This document shows, piece after piece, positions 44,254 through 52,804 of a DNA stretch of 64,000 nucleotides (its first letter is position 1; each line of letters begins with the position of its first letter). The position numbers were made by a program, and so were the translations under genes. The stretch covers positions 62,001-126,000 of the forward strand of contig JACJOC010000095.1 in the NCBI GenBank assembly GCA_014695345.1, in the 5' to 3' direction. The stretch is from Cyanobacteria bacterium FACHB-471. GTDB lineage: Bacteria > Cyanobacteriota > Cyanobacteriia > Elainellales > Elainellaceae. Under the pieces are notes generated by a model that did no database searches, was not told the DNA's origin, and worked only from the letters and a program-made list of their open reading frames with translations.

Positions 44254-44481
44254 ATGAAAGTTGGCGATCGCGTTCGCGTAAAAGAATCTGTTACTGTCTA
44301 CCATCACCCCGAACACCGAAACGAGCCTTTTGACATCAATGGGCAAGAAGGCGAAGTAATCGGGATTGCAAGTGAATGGAAAGGTAAGCCTATCAGCGCT
44401 AATTTTCCAATTCATGTCAAGTTTGCAGGCAAACTCAGAGCGCACTTGCGCGAAAGCGAACTGGAGTTGGTTGAGTCATGA
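44254..44481 (+). CDS. ftrV: Ferredoxin-thioredoxin reductase, variable chain
   Basis: This 75-residue protein matches the variable (alpha) subunit of ferredoxin-thioredoxin reductase: MKVGDRVRVKESVTVYHHPE and the FDINGQEGEV SH3-like fold. With the catalytic chain (not in this window) it passes light-driven electrons to thioredoxin. It overlaps the convergent small gene by 6 bp. GAGAGAG upstream of the ATG fits a ribosome binding site. Confidence 0.93.
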   Translation: MKVGDRVRVKESVTVYHHPEHRNEPFDINGQEGEVIGIASEWKGKPISANFPIHVKFAGKLRAHLRESELELVES

Positions 44482-44712
44482 CCGCCTGTTCCAGGCTCGG
44501 TAAAACCAACCCAACAAGTTGAAATCGCCTTGCATCTTGATCAATTCCTGGCGATGCTGGTTTGCTAGCTGCTGATATTCTTCACAATATTCTTCAAACG
44601 CCTGCCGTAAACGAACTTCTTCATAAAAGGTGTAAGTGATGCGGTAGCTAGCAAAAATCTCAATCTCTGGCTGAGCCGCTTGAGGAATCAATAGGGAATG
44701 TTGGTCGGGCAT
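44476..44712 (-). CDS. Conserved cyanobacterial hypothetical protein
   Basis: This 78-residue protein is hydrophilic and aromatic (EEVRLRQAFEEYCEEYQQLA, then LLGWFYRAWNRR). The central part is probably helical. I take it as real because of its length, its ATG and its tight convergent overlap with ftrV. No function can be assigned from sequence. Confidence 0.6.
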   Translation of the reverse strand: MPDQHSLLIPQAAQPEIEIFASYRITYTFYEEVRLRQAFEEYCEEYQQLANQHRQELIKMQGDFNLLGWFYRAWNRRS

Positions 44713-45048
44713 GGGTGCAATCTAGCAATATTTCAGCAACTTAATAGAACACAGTAGCGACTTAGCTCAAGATTAGCGCAAGGAAACGTCCGTAGGTGTG
44801 AGGACGGAGCCTCAGGGTACTGCGCTACCATGGAGCAATCCTAAATGGTTTGTGAAAGTTCCCTAAATAGGCGCTTTCACAGACTATCTCGTTCATAAAT
44901 TAAATAGGACTGCTCATTAATCTGAAGTTAATGCTGTTTCTATTTGAAGCTGCATATTTTGGGACATGTTCTGTGTACGCAGCTACGCTCTAAGACACGC
45001 TGCCCAAAGAGAATTAGATGTGAGCTACGAACTTAACAGGGACTAGCA
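44713..45048. repeat. Gap with dispersed-repeat copy and short inverted repeats
   Basis: This 336-bp gap has the 14-base element AAGCTGCATATTTT (44947-44960), which matches the right arm of the cruciform repeat at 41849-41904 on the opposite strand. TGTGAAAG / CTTTCACA (44851-44858 and 44874-44881) form an 8-bp stem. No gene was found; the CHAD gene promoter should lie at the right end. Confidence 0.45.
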
Positions 45049-46044
45049 ATGAAAACACAGGAAGCTCAAGCAAATGAGACGTTAAAAGATTATGCTCATT
45101 TAGCAATTCAAAAACACTTTAAGAAATCTATAAAACACGAATCAGATGTATTGAAGGGTAGCGATCCAGAACCGCTGCATCAAATGCGAGTGGGAATGCG
45201 CCGCTTAAGGACAGCCCTACAGGTATTTGAACCTGCCTTAGATCTACCGGAAGCAGTAGGCGATCGCCAAATCAAAAAAATCGCTCAATGCTTAGGGGCG
45301 GTTAGAGATCTAGATGTTTTAGAGATAGCACTCAAAGAAAGCTATCGCCCGCAGTTGAAGGGAAAAGAACAGAAGAAATTAGATCAGGTTGTAGAGAGTT
45401 TACAAAAGCAGCGCGATCGCCAATTTAGCCGAATTGAAAAATTATTTGAAAGCCAACAGTACCGCAAATTCAAGCAATCTTTCAAAGGCTGGTTAGAACA
45501 ACCTAGCTATAGGGCGATCGCTCCGCTACCGCTACTGCAAGTTTTGCCAGATCTGTTGTTACCTTTAATCAGTAATTTGTTGCTGCATCCTGGTTGGCTA
45601 TTCAGCACCTGGGTAGAATCTGGTGAAATCAAACTACCGACTTTGCTCGATTCGGAACATATCAACCAACAGCTAGATGAGCAAGCAGAAGTGCTGCACG
45701 ACCTTCGCAAACAGATGAAGCGGGTACGCTATCAAACTGAATTCTTCACCGATTTCTACGAACCTACTTTCATGTTGCGGGTACGAGAATTTCAGGCTGT
45801 GCAGGAAATTTTGGGGGAATTGCAAGATGCTGCTGTCCTCAATGACTTTTTGACCAGTGAACTGCAACTCAACTGGCAAGAACAACTGCCGACACTAGCT
45901 GAGCAGCTTGAAGAAAATCGGATTCGCGCCTGGGCAAATTGGCAGCCCATTCAGCGGCAGTATTTGAATCCCGATTTTCGAGAACAGCTTCGTCAACTGG
46001 TTGCTACGCCCCTAAAGCCATCCCTTCAGCCGGTAAACCACTAA
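45049..46044 (+). CDS. CHAD-domain protein
   Basis: This 331-residue protein carries a CHAD domain (about residues 10-310), an all-helical fold rich in conserved His and basic residues (LHQMRVGMRRLRTAL, LHDLRKQMKRVRYQTEFF, and EILGELQDAAVLNDF). CHAD domains bind polyphosphate granules. No CYTH domain is fused here. The 3' end overlaps the convergent YdcF-like gene by 33 bp. Confidence 0.9.
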   Translation: MKTQEAQANETLKDYAHLAIQKHFKKSIKHESDVLKGSDPEPLHQMRVGMRRLRTALQVFEPALDLPEAVGDRQIKKIAQCLGAVRDLDVLEIALKESYRPQLKGKEQKKLDQVVESLQKQRDRQFSRIEKLFESQQYRKFKQSFKGWLEQPSYRAIAPLPLLQVLPDLLLPLISNLLLHPGWLFSTWVESGEIKLPTLLDSEHINQQLDEQAEVLHDLRKQMKRVRYQTEFFTDFYEPTFMLRVREFQAVQEILGELQDAAVLNDFLTSELQLNWQEQLPTLAEQLEENRIRAWANWQPIQRQYLNPDFREQLRQLVATPLKPSLQPVNH

Positions 46045-46803
46045 ACCCAAGTATTCCTTCAAGGCGCGGGTCGTTTGTTGCAGCGGCTCAGCGTCTGGGA
46101 TCAGGCTTAAGACCAGTCCCTCCGTAGTTTGGCTTGCTTCTTCAGCATTGCGCTCTGTCACTAAAAAGTCAGTAGGTGCGGGGATCGCTTCGATCCCTTG
46201 TTTTTGGAAGATTTTTAGCGATCGCGGCATGTGCATTGCCGAAGTCACCAGCAGCACCCGATTCAAATTGCGCTCCTGCAAAATTTGGCGGACATTAACC
46301 GCATTTTCATAAGTGTTAAGCGAACTAGGGTCCTGTAGAATTGCCGTCGCTGGCACACCCAATGCTTCAACAATTTTTGCCATATCGGCTGACTCTGGTG
46401 GACCGCCATCCTTCCAGTCAATTCGACCACCGCTAAGAATCACAAGGGGTGCCTTGCCTTCCCGGTAGAGTTGTGCGCCATAAAGGGTGCGATCGCCTGC
46501 CTCACTCACATCTACCCAGGGGCGAGGAGGTGTTTCGGGCTTGATCCCGCCGCCCAAGACCACGATCGCATCTGCTGTCGGTAGCCTAAAGGTAGGAATA
46601 TGCTGCCATTCCAGCGATTGCACAAGTTGGTTGGCGACCCAGGTATTGCCCCCAGCTAGCAATAGCACCAGCGCCAAAACGATGTTCAACGCGGCAAGTC
46701 TTGGCTTGCGCCAGAGCAGCACTAAAGCCAGCAGCAGCAGCAAACAGGATAATCCCAACGGGTAAACGAACAGGGGCAGTAGCTTAGATAGGAAAAGGAA
46801 CAT
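46012..46803 (-). CDS. YdcF/ElyC-like (DUF218) membrane protein
   Basis: This 263-residue protein has two N-terminal membrane helices (residues 1-55) and a DUF218 domain (IVVLGGGIKPETPPRPWVDV, VILSGGRIDWKDGGPPESAD, LLVTSAMHMPRSLKIFQKQG). ElyC in E. coli affects peptidoglycan and lipid carrier recycling; YdcF binds SAM. The cellular role here is unknown. It overlaps the CHAD gene end. Confidence 0.88.
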   Translation of the reverse strand: MFLFLSKLLPLFVYPLGLSCLLLLLALVLLWRKPRLAALNIVLALVLLLAGGNTWVANQLVQSLEWQHIPTFRLPTADAIVVLGGGIKPETPPRPWVDVSEAGDRTLYGAQLYREGKAPLVILSGGRIDWKDGGPPESADMAKIVEALGVPATAILQDPSSLNTYENAVNVRQILQERNLNRVLLVTSAMHMPRSLKIFQKQGIEAIPAPTDFLVTERNAEEASQTTEGLVLSLIPDAEPLQQTTRALKEYLGLVVYRLKGWL

Positions 46804-46838
46804 AAAACAGGGAAAGGGAATAAGGGATGAGGGATGAA

Positions 46839-46876
46839 GGGGTAGGAGGGGGGCTTCTCTGCCTCCCTCCTACCCC
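46839..46876. repeat. G-rich hairpin between YdcF-like gene and metB-like gene
   Basis: GGGGTAGGAGGG (46839-46850) and CCCTCCTACCCC (46865-46876) form a perfect 12-bp stem with a 14-base loop. It lies in the short gap between divergent starts, within a purine-rich run from 46809. A regulatory or replication-slippage origin is possible. Confidence 0.6.
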
Positions 46877-46921
46877 CTACCATTTGACCAAACAGTTCAA
46901 CTTTATTCAGAGCAATGTGCC

Positions 46922-48043
46922 ATGCAAATTGAGACGCTAGCAGTTCATGCGGGTCGTCAGGTCGATCCTACGACGGGGGCGATCGCTCCTCCCATTCAGC
47001 TATCAACGACATTTGAGCGAGCAGCAGATGGCAGCTATCCCCAAGGCTATATCTACACCCGCACCAGCAATCCTAACCGAACAGCTCTAGAGCAATGTCT
47101 TGCTGCCTTAGAGGGGGGAACAGTGGCAGCGGCGTTTGCATCCGGGTCTGCGGCAACCATGAGCATCTTTCAAGCGCTTGCTCCCGGTGATCACGTAATT
47201 GCACCCTGTGATGCCTACACCGGAACCACAACATTGCTGAAAACGATGTTTGTCCCTTGGGGACTGTCAGTCACATTCGTAGACATGACCGATCCCACGC
47301 AGGTACAGCAGGCTTTGCAACCCAACACTCGCCTCGTTTGGATTGAAACACCCTCAAATCCGATGCTAAGAGTGACAGATATTGGCAGAGTTGCTGATCT
47401 TGCCCATCAGGTTGGAGCGGTTTGCGCTTGTGACAACACCTGGGCGACTCCAGTTTTGCAACAGCCACTTCAACAAGGGGCTGATTTAGTAATTCACGCA
47501 ACCACCAAATATTTGAGCGGACATAGTGATGTGTTGGGTGGGGCAGTGGTAGCGCAGGCAGAGTCTGAGTTTTTTGACAAAGTTCGGCATATTCAAACTG
47601 CAGGCGGCGCAGTGGCAGCTCCATTCGACTGCTGGCTGACACTCCGAGGGATTCAAACCTTGCCCTGGAGAATGCAGGCGCATTCTCACCATGCCATGCA
47701 GATCGCTCGTTTTCTCAGTCAGCACCCTGCAGTTGAAGCGGTTCACTATCCTGGACTGGAAACGCACTCAGGTCATGCGATCGCCGCTCAACAAATGCGA
47801 AACTTTGGCGGAATGCTCTCGTTTCAGGTTAAAGGCGGCAAACAGCAGGCATTTGCAGTAGCGGCAAAATTGCGTCTCATCACTCGCGCAACCAGTTTGG
47901 GAGGCGTTGAAAGCCTGATCGAACACCGAGCCTCGATCGAAGGGGCAGATACCAAAACCCCTGAAAATTTGCTGCGACTATCGGTCGGTTTGGAAAATAT
48001 TGAAGACCTGATTGAGGATTTGGAGCAGGCGATCGCTAGTTAG
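46922..48043 (+). CDS. metB: Cys/Met-metabolism PLP-dependent enzyme (cystathionine gamma-synthase-like)
   Basis: This 373-residue enzyme has the PLP-binding Lys in ATTKYLSGHSDVLGG, the YTRTSNPNR phosphate-binding region and the C-terminal TSLGGVESLIEHRAS motif. It could make cystathionine or cleave it (gamma-synthase, gamma-lyase or homocysteine-forming variants); sequence alone does not decide. It is unlinked to the sulfur island. Confidence is high in the family, moderate in the name. Confidence 0.85.
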   Translation: MQIETLAVHAGRQVDPTTGAIAPPIQLSTTFERAADGSYPQGYIYTRTSNPNRTALEQCLAALEGGTVAAAFASGSAATMSIFQALAPGDHVIAPCDAYTGTTTLLKTMFVPWGLSVTFVDMTDPTQVQQALQPNTRLVWIETPSNPMLRVTDIGRVADLAHQVGAVCACDNTWATPVLQQPLQQGADLVIHATTKYLSGHSDVLGGAVVAQAESEFFDKVRHIQTAGGAVAAPFDCWLTLRGIQTLPWRMQAHSHHAMQIARFLSQHPAVEAVHYPGLETHSGHAIAAQQMRNFGGMLSFQVKGGKQQAFAVAAKLRLITRATSLGGVESLIEHRASIEGADTKTPENLLRLSVGLENIEDLIEDLEQAIAS

Positions 48044-48132
48044 CAAGAGCAACGTTTTTCAGGGCAAAGCTTTTCTTGTTATAGCCCTCTGCCTCTTATC
48101 TATTTCAGGAGGCAGAGCCTCGCTGTAGGCAT

Positions 48133-48151
48133 CCCCAGGTTCCACCTGGGG
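48133..48151. repeat. GC-rich intergenic hairpin
   Basis: CCCCAGGT (48133-48140) and ACCTGGGG (48144-48151) form a perfect 8-bp stem with loop TCC, preceded by the small palindrome GAGGC-AGA-GCCTC (48109-48121 region). This arrangement resembles the GGGGACG hairpins near 15363 and may be a dispersed element between the convergent metB-like and TPR genes. Confidence 0.55.
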
Positions 48152-48164
48152 ACGGGATTCTCAT

Positions 48165-48953
48165 CTAGAATTCCAAAGGACGGAGCAGCTCATCCAGCCA
48201 GATTTCTACCTGCTGGCGCAAACGCACAGATGGATTGGCGGTAGAGGCAGCAGATTCGGGGAGACAGTCAATCGCCCGTTGGTAGTCAGCCGCAGCACAG
48301 TTCCAATCACCCCAAAGATGGTAAGTGCGTCCTCGCTCAGCATAAATGTGTCCTTCTAGCCGACCCAGGTGTAGCCCCAAGTCAAAGCTTTCAACGGCAC
48401 GATCATACATTTGTAGGTCACGGAAGGTAATGCCCTGATTGATCCAGGCACGGACATTACTAGGGTTTAGCTCAAGCGCCATTTCGTAATCCAAGATTGC
48501 ATCCAGGTACAGCCCTTGGGTGACGTAATAGTTGGCGCGGTTGTTGTAAACGCTGTCTAGGCAAGGATTTAAGTCTAGGGCCGTATCGTAGTCGGCGATC
48601 GCTTCCTCTAACTGACCATTCTGAAAATAAACCAGTCCTCGGTTGTTGTAATCAGTCGCGTTGTCAGGATGGCGCTCAATGAGTTCGTTAAAAATTTCAA
48701 TCGCTCCAAGGCGATCGCCTTGCTGCACCCGATTCATTGCCTGCTGTCGCAAGAGCGTATTGCGATCAGTCTGGCTCAACTCAACCGGCTTACGACTAAC
48801 CACGTTACAAGACCGACGCTGCTTTGGCTGCCAGCGCGTTGGAGTCCGATGAACCGAGCAGGTAGGGCAGGCACTTGCTGTACTGCTCAGGCTGTTTCCA
48901 TTCTTGCAACTTTTGTTTAGACGGCTCAGACGGTTAGAAGGGCGCGTGTTCAT
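48165..48953 (-). CDS. Tetratricopeptide-repeat protein
   Basis: This 262-residue protein has a basic, Cys-containing N-terminal region (residues 1-55) followed by about five TPR units from residue 66 (LGAIEIFNELIERHPDNATD, NNRGLVYFQNGQLEEAIADY, YDTALDLNPCLDSVYNNRAN). TPR proteins serve as scaffolds. No signal peptide is evident. Its partner is unknown. Confidence 0.85.
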   Translation of the reverse strand: MNTRPSNRLSRLNKSCKNGNSLSSTASACPTCSVHRTPTRWQPKQRRSCNVVSRKPVELSQTDRNTLLRQQAMNRVQQGDRLGAIEIFNELIERHPDNATDYNNRGLVYFQNGQLEEAIADYDTALDLNPCLDSVYNNRANYYVTQGLYLDAILDYEMALELNPSNVRAWINQGITFRDLQMYDRAVESFDLGLHLGRLEGHIYAERGRTYHLWGDWNCAAADYQRAIDCLPESAASTANPSVRLRQQVEIWLDELLRPLEF

Positions 48954-49414
48954 TCTATCCTCGGGGTATATAGGCTCAAGAGAGACACGATCAAGCGGAA
49001 CTAAGTCCAGCGTTCTCGGTCTAAGGGGATTTTCAGTAGCGGAGTCTATGGTTTAAGTGTCTTTCGCCTTGGCGTTTGACACATCTATCCATGTGTCACT
49101 TGATAATGTGTCTTAGCGATAGATGTCAGCGTATAAGTACTGAAACCTTCATCCCTGCCTCCAAACGGATTCAGGGAAACATCAAGTGAGCAGAAGCACC
49201 CGTAAGTTAGAGTTAGAGCGGAACTACAAGCAATTCATTCTTCCATTCAGGACTGACCAAGGTCCGTGTAATTTCCGAATCTTTGTAAAAAATTTGCAAA
49301 TCTCGTCATATACCGCCCAATTTTGTAACAGCTTTAGAAGCTGACATGAGCTTATAGAGTCGGACACGGTAGAATGCAAAGGAATTGCAATGCTGCGAGG
49401 GCGCTATTTAGGCT
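48954..49414. promoter_or_regulatory. Divergent region with TGACACAT palindrome
   Basis: In this 461-bp gap between divergent genes, TGACACAT (49077-49084) and ATGTGTCA (49091-49098) form a perfect inverted repeat with a six-base spacer, followed by another AATGTGTC (49105-49112). Such spacing fits a dimeric operator. The downstream AT-rich part holds the promoter of the rightward gene. No gene besides the small frame at 49390 was seen. Confidence 0.45.
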
Positions 49415-49464
49415 ATGACAACTACGACCACCAATCCCAACCCTTCAGATCTCTCTACGAATGA
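49390..49464 (+). CDS. Candidate 24-residue overlapping leader ORF
   Basis: An ATG at 49390 with AAAGGA seven bases upstream opens a 24-codon frame (MLRGRYLGYDNYDHQSQPF...) ending at 49464, overlapping the start of the longer gene at 49415 in another frame. It has the better ribosome binding site of the two. It may be a leader peptide or chance. Confidence 0.3.
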   Translation: MLRGRYLGYDNYDHQSQPFRSLYE

Positions 49465-49879
49465 TTATGTGGTGATTGGTTTAGCCACTTGCTTCATCAA
49501 AGAAGACGCTGAAATTCACCAGGTCAAAGTCGCGGAACCGATTCCTTCGGCAGCACTGGAGGCAATATTGAAGGGAATTCCAACCTCTTATGAGTTAGCC
49601 TGTGCCACCACTTTAGGGTCAGTGTTAGTTGAGGGTGAGCCACAGATGCTAACCAGCTTTCCGGCGGAGGCTCAGTTTTGTGATGAATTTGCTAACCGGG
49701 CGATCGCCGCTGCCCGCACTTATAAAACTCGCCCTGTTGCAACTGAGCACATTCCTCAAGGGACAACTCGACAGGACTTCAATTTTTCCTTAGAGCGCAA
49801 ACGAGTTTTGAATTCTGAGCGCATCATCAAAAGCGAGGATAATGTTAAGCAACACGCTTATACCCATCAGGTTCTTTAA
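49415..49879 (+). CDS. Conserved hypothetical protein
   Basis: This 154-residue soluble protein has a Thr-rich N-terminus and a compact middle (YVVIGLATCFIKEDAEIHQV, LASVL-like and TSFPAEAQFCDEF). There is no signal peptide or membrane segment. I do not recognise a function, although it has the look of a conserved cyanobacterial protein. It ends at a strong shared terminator with psbK. Its ATG lies inside the overlapping leader frame. Confidence 0.75.
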   Translation: MTTTTTNPNPSDLSTNDYVVIGLATCFIKEDAEIHQVKVAEPIPSAALEAILKGIPTSYELACATTLGSVLVEGEPQMLTSFPAEAQFCDEFANRAIAAARTYKTRPVATEHIPQGTTRQDFNFSLERKRVLNSERIIKSEDNVKQHAYTHQVL

Positions 49880-49915
49880 ACCGCATAAAATCTCATAGCT
49901 TGTATTTTGTTTAAA

Positions 49916-49956
49916 AGTTTGAAGCGGCTCTCAACCAGTGAGAGCCGCTTCAAACT
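49916..49956. terminator. Bidirectional terminator between hypothetical gene and psbK
   Basis: AGTTTGAAGCGGCTCTCA (49916-49933) and its complement (49939-49956) form a perfect 18-bp stem with a five-base loop. It sits between convergent genes and serves both. Confidence 0.85.
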
Positions 49957-49986
49957 ATCTAAAGCTTAAATTTGCTTGTTTTGGAA

Positions 49987-50124
49987 TTATCTGAAACCGA
50001 CCGCGGCCTGCCAAACGAAAGCCAGCAGGAAGAAAAAGACGGGAATCACAGGCAAAACATCCACCAGGGGATCAAAAATCGCATAAGCTTCGGGTAACTT
50101 CGCCAACAGCAATGCCGCTTCCAT
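49987..50124 (-). CDS. psbK: Photosystem II reaction centre protein PsbK
   Basis: This 45-residue gene is too short for usual gene lists but is clear: the ATG at 50124 is followed by [20 protein letters not shown], then a membrane helix ([14 protein letters not shown]) and the end AAVGFR. The KLPEAY start of the mature chain is the PsbK hallmark, preceded by a short cleaved leader. It is a small subunit of the photosystem II core near CP43. No tgt gene is next to it, unlike in some cyanobacteria. Confidence 0.95.
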   Translation of the reverse strand: MEAALLLAKLPEAYAIFDPLVDVLPVIPVFFFLLAFVWQAAVGFR

Positions 50125-50406
50125 AAATAAGCCTACCTCTTCAACACAGATTTCATAATTGCCATGTATCTTAACACAGCTACGTGAGATGTTATCAGTT
50201 CATGTCCTAAATCATTCCTCAAATAAAGCCTAAGTTTTTGGGTTAGGAAGCAGTCAAAATTTCTGTCACTTAACAGGCGCGGAATATATCTAGCGAATTA
50301 GTTTTGTAGGTAGGGCGACATGCTAAAGTCAATGCGTTAGACGGGCACCTTCCCCTGTCTAAGCAAGCATCTCAGCATTTGTCCTATTTACTTTTCATCC
50401 TTGCCC

Positions 50407-51921
50407 ATGCCTCAAAGAGCCAGCGGTATCTTGCTTCACCCAACTTCTCTACCAAGCCGATTTGGTATTGGAGATGTGGGATCAGAAGCCTATCAGTTCG
50501 TTGATTTTCTACACAACAGCAAGCAGCAGATCTGGCAAATCCTGCCTTTGGGGCCGACCGGGCACGGTAACTCTCCTTATATGTCTTACTCGTCAATGGC
50601 GGGTAATCCAATGCTGATCAGCCTAGATTTGCTGCGAGAGCAAAATTTGCTGAGCGAGGACGATTTCGCTAATCTGCCGGAGTTTCCACTGGATCGGGTA
50701 GATTACGATTTGGTGTCTCAGGTTAAAACTCCTCTGCTGTTTCAAGCTGCAGAAAACTTCATTGCGAATGCCTCTGCCGAGCAGCGTCAGGAATTTGATG
50801 CATTCTGCGCTACACGAGGGTTTTGGCTTGACGACTATGCATTCTTCATGGCGCTGAAAGAAGCTCATGACGGCAAGGGGTGGCATCAGTGGGATGAGGC
50901 GATCGCCACTCGTCAACCTGACGCAGTAGAACAATGGCAACAACGGCTAACATCCGAAATCTTCCGCCATAAGTACTGGCAATTTGAGTTTTTCCGCCAG
51001 TGGTCACACCTGAGACAATACGCTAATGAACGCGGCATTACCATCATCGGCGACATGCCTATCTACGTTGCCCATGATAGTGCTGACGTTTGGGCCTATC
51101 CTCAGATTTTTCATCTTGATCCTGAAACCCTAGAACCTGCTTTAATGGCAGGCGTGCCTCCCGACTACTTCAGCGCGACTGGACAGCTTTGGGGTAACCC
51201 GATTTATAACTGGGAAGCAATGCAGGAGCGGGGATTTAAGTGGTGGCTACAGCGCTTTCAGGCAATGCTAGATTATGTTGACCTGACGCGGGTTGACCAC
51301 TTCCGGGGCTTTAGCGCTTATTGGGCGGTTAAGCAGGGTGAAACTACCGCGATCGACGGCGAGTGGGTTGATGCGCCAGGCGAAGAGCTTTTCCAGACGA
51401 TAGAGAGAGAGTTAGGCATCCTGCCCATCCTGGCAGAAGATTTAGGGCTAATTACACCAGACGTAGAAGCACTACGGGATAAGTTTCAGTTCCCAGGGAT
51501 GAAGATTCTTCAGTTTGCCTTTGGTGGTGGACCTGACAATCCCTATTTGCCATTTAATTACGGGCAAAACTATGTGGTTTACACAGGTACTCATGACAAC
51601 AACACAACGGTTGGATGGTATGAGGAACTGCAGGACTACGAGCGCGAAAATCTATTTCGCTATTTAGGCTGCACGAGCTCAGATGGAATTCACTGGGATC
51701 TGATCCGGCTGGCTATGAGTTCTGTCGGCGATCGCGCTATCTTCCCTTTGCAAGACATTTTGGGGCTTGGTTCTGATTCCCGTATGAATAGCCCTGGACA
51801 GCCTGCTGGCAACTGGGAATGGCGCTATCGGTCTGAGGCATTGTGGTCAGGATGGAGCGATCGCCTGCGGATTCTCACCGAAACCTATGGACGTGCCCCC
51901 AGCGAGAAGGCAACGTCATAG
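50407..51921 (+). CDS. malQ: 4-alpha-glucanotransferase
   Basis: This 504-residue GH77 enzyme moves glucan chains between donors and acceptors in glycogen or starch breakdown. Motifs: GILLHPTSLPSRFGIGDVG, WQILPLGPTG, GDMPIYVAHDSADVW, VDHFRGFSAYW (nucleophile Asp region), LAEDLG (acid Glu) and GTHDNNTT. It is full length. The start is the ATG at 50407; a TTG at 50401 adds two residues. A 282-bp gap precedes it. Confidence 0.96.
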   Translation: MPQRASGILLHPTSLPSRFGIGDVGSEAYQFVDFLHNSKQQIWQILPLGPTGHGNSPYMSYSSMAGNPMLISLDLLREQNLLSEDDFANLPEFPLDRVDYDLVSQVKTPLLFQAAENFIANASAEQRQEFDAFCATRGFWLDDYAFFMALKEAHDGKGWHQWDEAIATRQPDAVEQWQQRLTSEIFRHKYWQFEFFRQWSHLRQYANERGITIIGDMPIYVAHDSADVWAYPQIFHLDPETLEPALMAGVPPDYFSATGQLWGNPIYNWEAMQERGFKWWLQRFQAMLDYVDLTRVDHFRGFSAYWAVKQGETTAIDGEWVDAPGEELFQTIERELGILPILAEDLGLITPDVEALRDKFQFPGMKILQFAFGGGPDNPYLPFNYGQNYVVYTGTHDNNTTVGWYEELQDYERENLFRYLGCTSSDGIHWDLIRLAMSSVGDRAIFPLQDILGLGSDSRMNSPGQPAGNWEWRYRSEALWSGWSDRLRILTETYGRAPSEKATS

Positions 51922-51932
51922 TGCTTTGCGTC

Positions 51933-51958
51933 AGTTCTAATTGCAAGTTCTAATTGCA
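51933..51958. repeat. 13-bp tandem repeat after malQ
   Basis: AGTTCTAATTGCA occurs twice in a row (51933-51945 and 51946-51958) in the short gap between the convergent malQ and RodZ-like genes. Confidence 0.7.
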
Positions 51959-51973
51959 ATAGCAGCATCGGTG

Positions 51974-52792
51974 TTACTGCAACGGTGCTGTTGCTGGCAA
52001 ACTTGCTGAATCTTGGCTAGCAGAGAAGGTTACCTCCTCAACATTGCCTGCAGCCCCCATGCTTTCGGGTTTACTGTCATTGTACGAAACTTGAACGCCG
52101 CCCGCGTTGCCAGCCCGCACTGTAAGCTGGCTATCTGCTGTCCAAGTGCGCTCCGTCCCTTCTGGCAAAATTCCCTGAAAGTCTGTTTGCCCGTCTACCT
52201 CAACCCGTAACCAAGACTGCTCAGTCAAAGTAACTGCGACTCGCACAGGTTTATCAGAGGCAGCAGGCGTTGTAGCTTGAGGTGCAGGGCTTGCCGTTGG
52301 AGAGGCTTCAGGGGTGGTCGTCTCAGTCGCAGGAGCCTGAATCACATTATTTGTTTCTGCGCTCACCCAGGAGGCAGAGCGGCTCATCAGGTAGGACAAT
52401 CCGCTTACGGCTGCCACAATCAACAAAACATAAATCAGGTAAAGATGGATCGGACGCAGTTGAGCCGCAGGGGAATTTTTCCAGGAAGGCTGGGTTGTCC
52501 GCAATCCAGAACCCGCTGGAAAAGCATTAGCAACCTCCGCTCCACTCAACCCTAGAGCATCAGCATAGCGCTTGATAAAGCCTCGAATATAGACAGGCTC
52601 AGGCAATTGGTGCAGCTTGCCGTGTTCAATTGCATTTAACAGACGAGCTTGAATTAGCGTTTTTGCAGCGACTTGCTCCAAAGTCAGTAGACGTTCTTCG
52701 CGAGCTTGTCTGAGGTAAGCTCCGATTTCTGATAACTTATCTGACTGATTTTGCTCTGCTTGAGAAACTATATCTTTATTCATAACTTCCAT
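51974..52792 (-). CDS. RodZ-like protein (helix-turn-helix, one membrane helix, DUF4115)
   Basis: This 272-residue protein has an N-terminal XRE-like helix-turn-helix (residues 20-80, IGAYLRQAREERLLTLEQVA), a membrane helix (about 116-135), a Thr/Pro/Ala linker and a C-terminal DUF4115 beta domain (VAVTLTEQSWLRVEVDGQTD). This is the architecture of RodZ, which links MreB to the cell wall machinery. It lies 13 bp after the pseudouridine synthase gene on the same strand. The start may be the ATG at 52792 or at 52783. Confidence 0.85.
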   Translation of the reverse strand: MEVMNKDIVSQAEQNQSDKLSEIGAYLRQAREERLLTLEQVAAKTLIQARLLNAIEHGKLHQLPEPVYIRGFIKRYADALGLSGAEVANAFPAGSGLRTTQPSWKNSPAAQLRPIHLYLIYVLLIVAAVSGLSYLMSRSASWVSAETNNVIQAPATETTTPEASPTASPAPQATTPAASDKPVRVAVTLTEQSWLRVEVDGQTDFQGILPEGTERTWTADSQLTVRAGNAGGVQVSYNDSKPESMGAAGNVEEVTFSASQDSASLPATAPLQ

Positions 52793-52804
52793 ACCCTTCG
52801 ATAT

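Noticed and set aside
52277-52555. Plus-strand frames antisense to the RodZ-like gene
   Set aside because: Shadow frames of a well-supported gene with no independent evidence.
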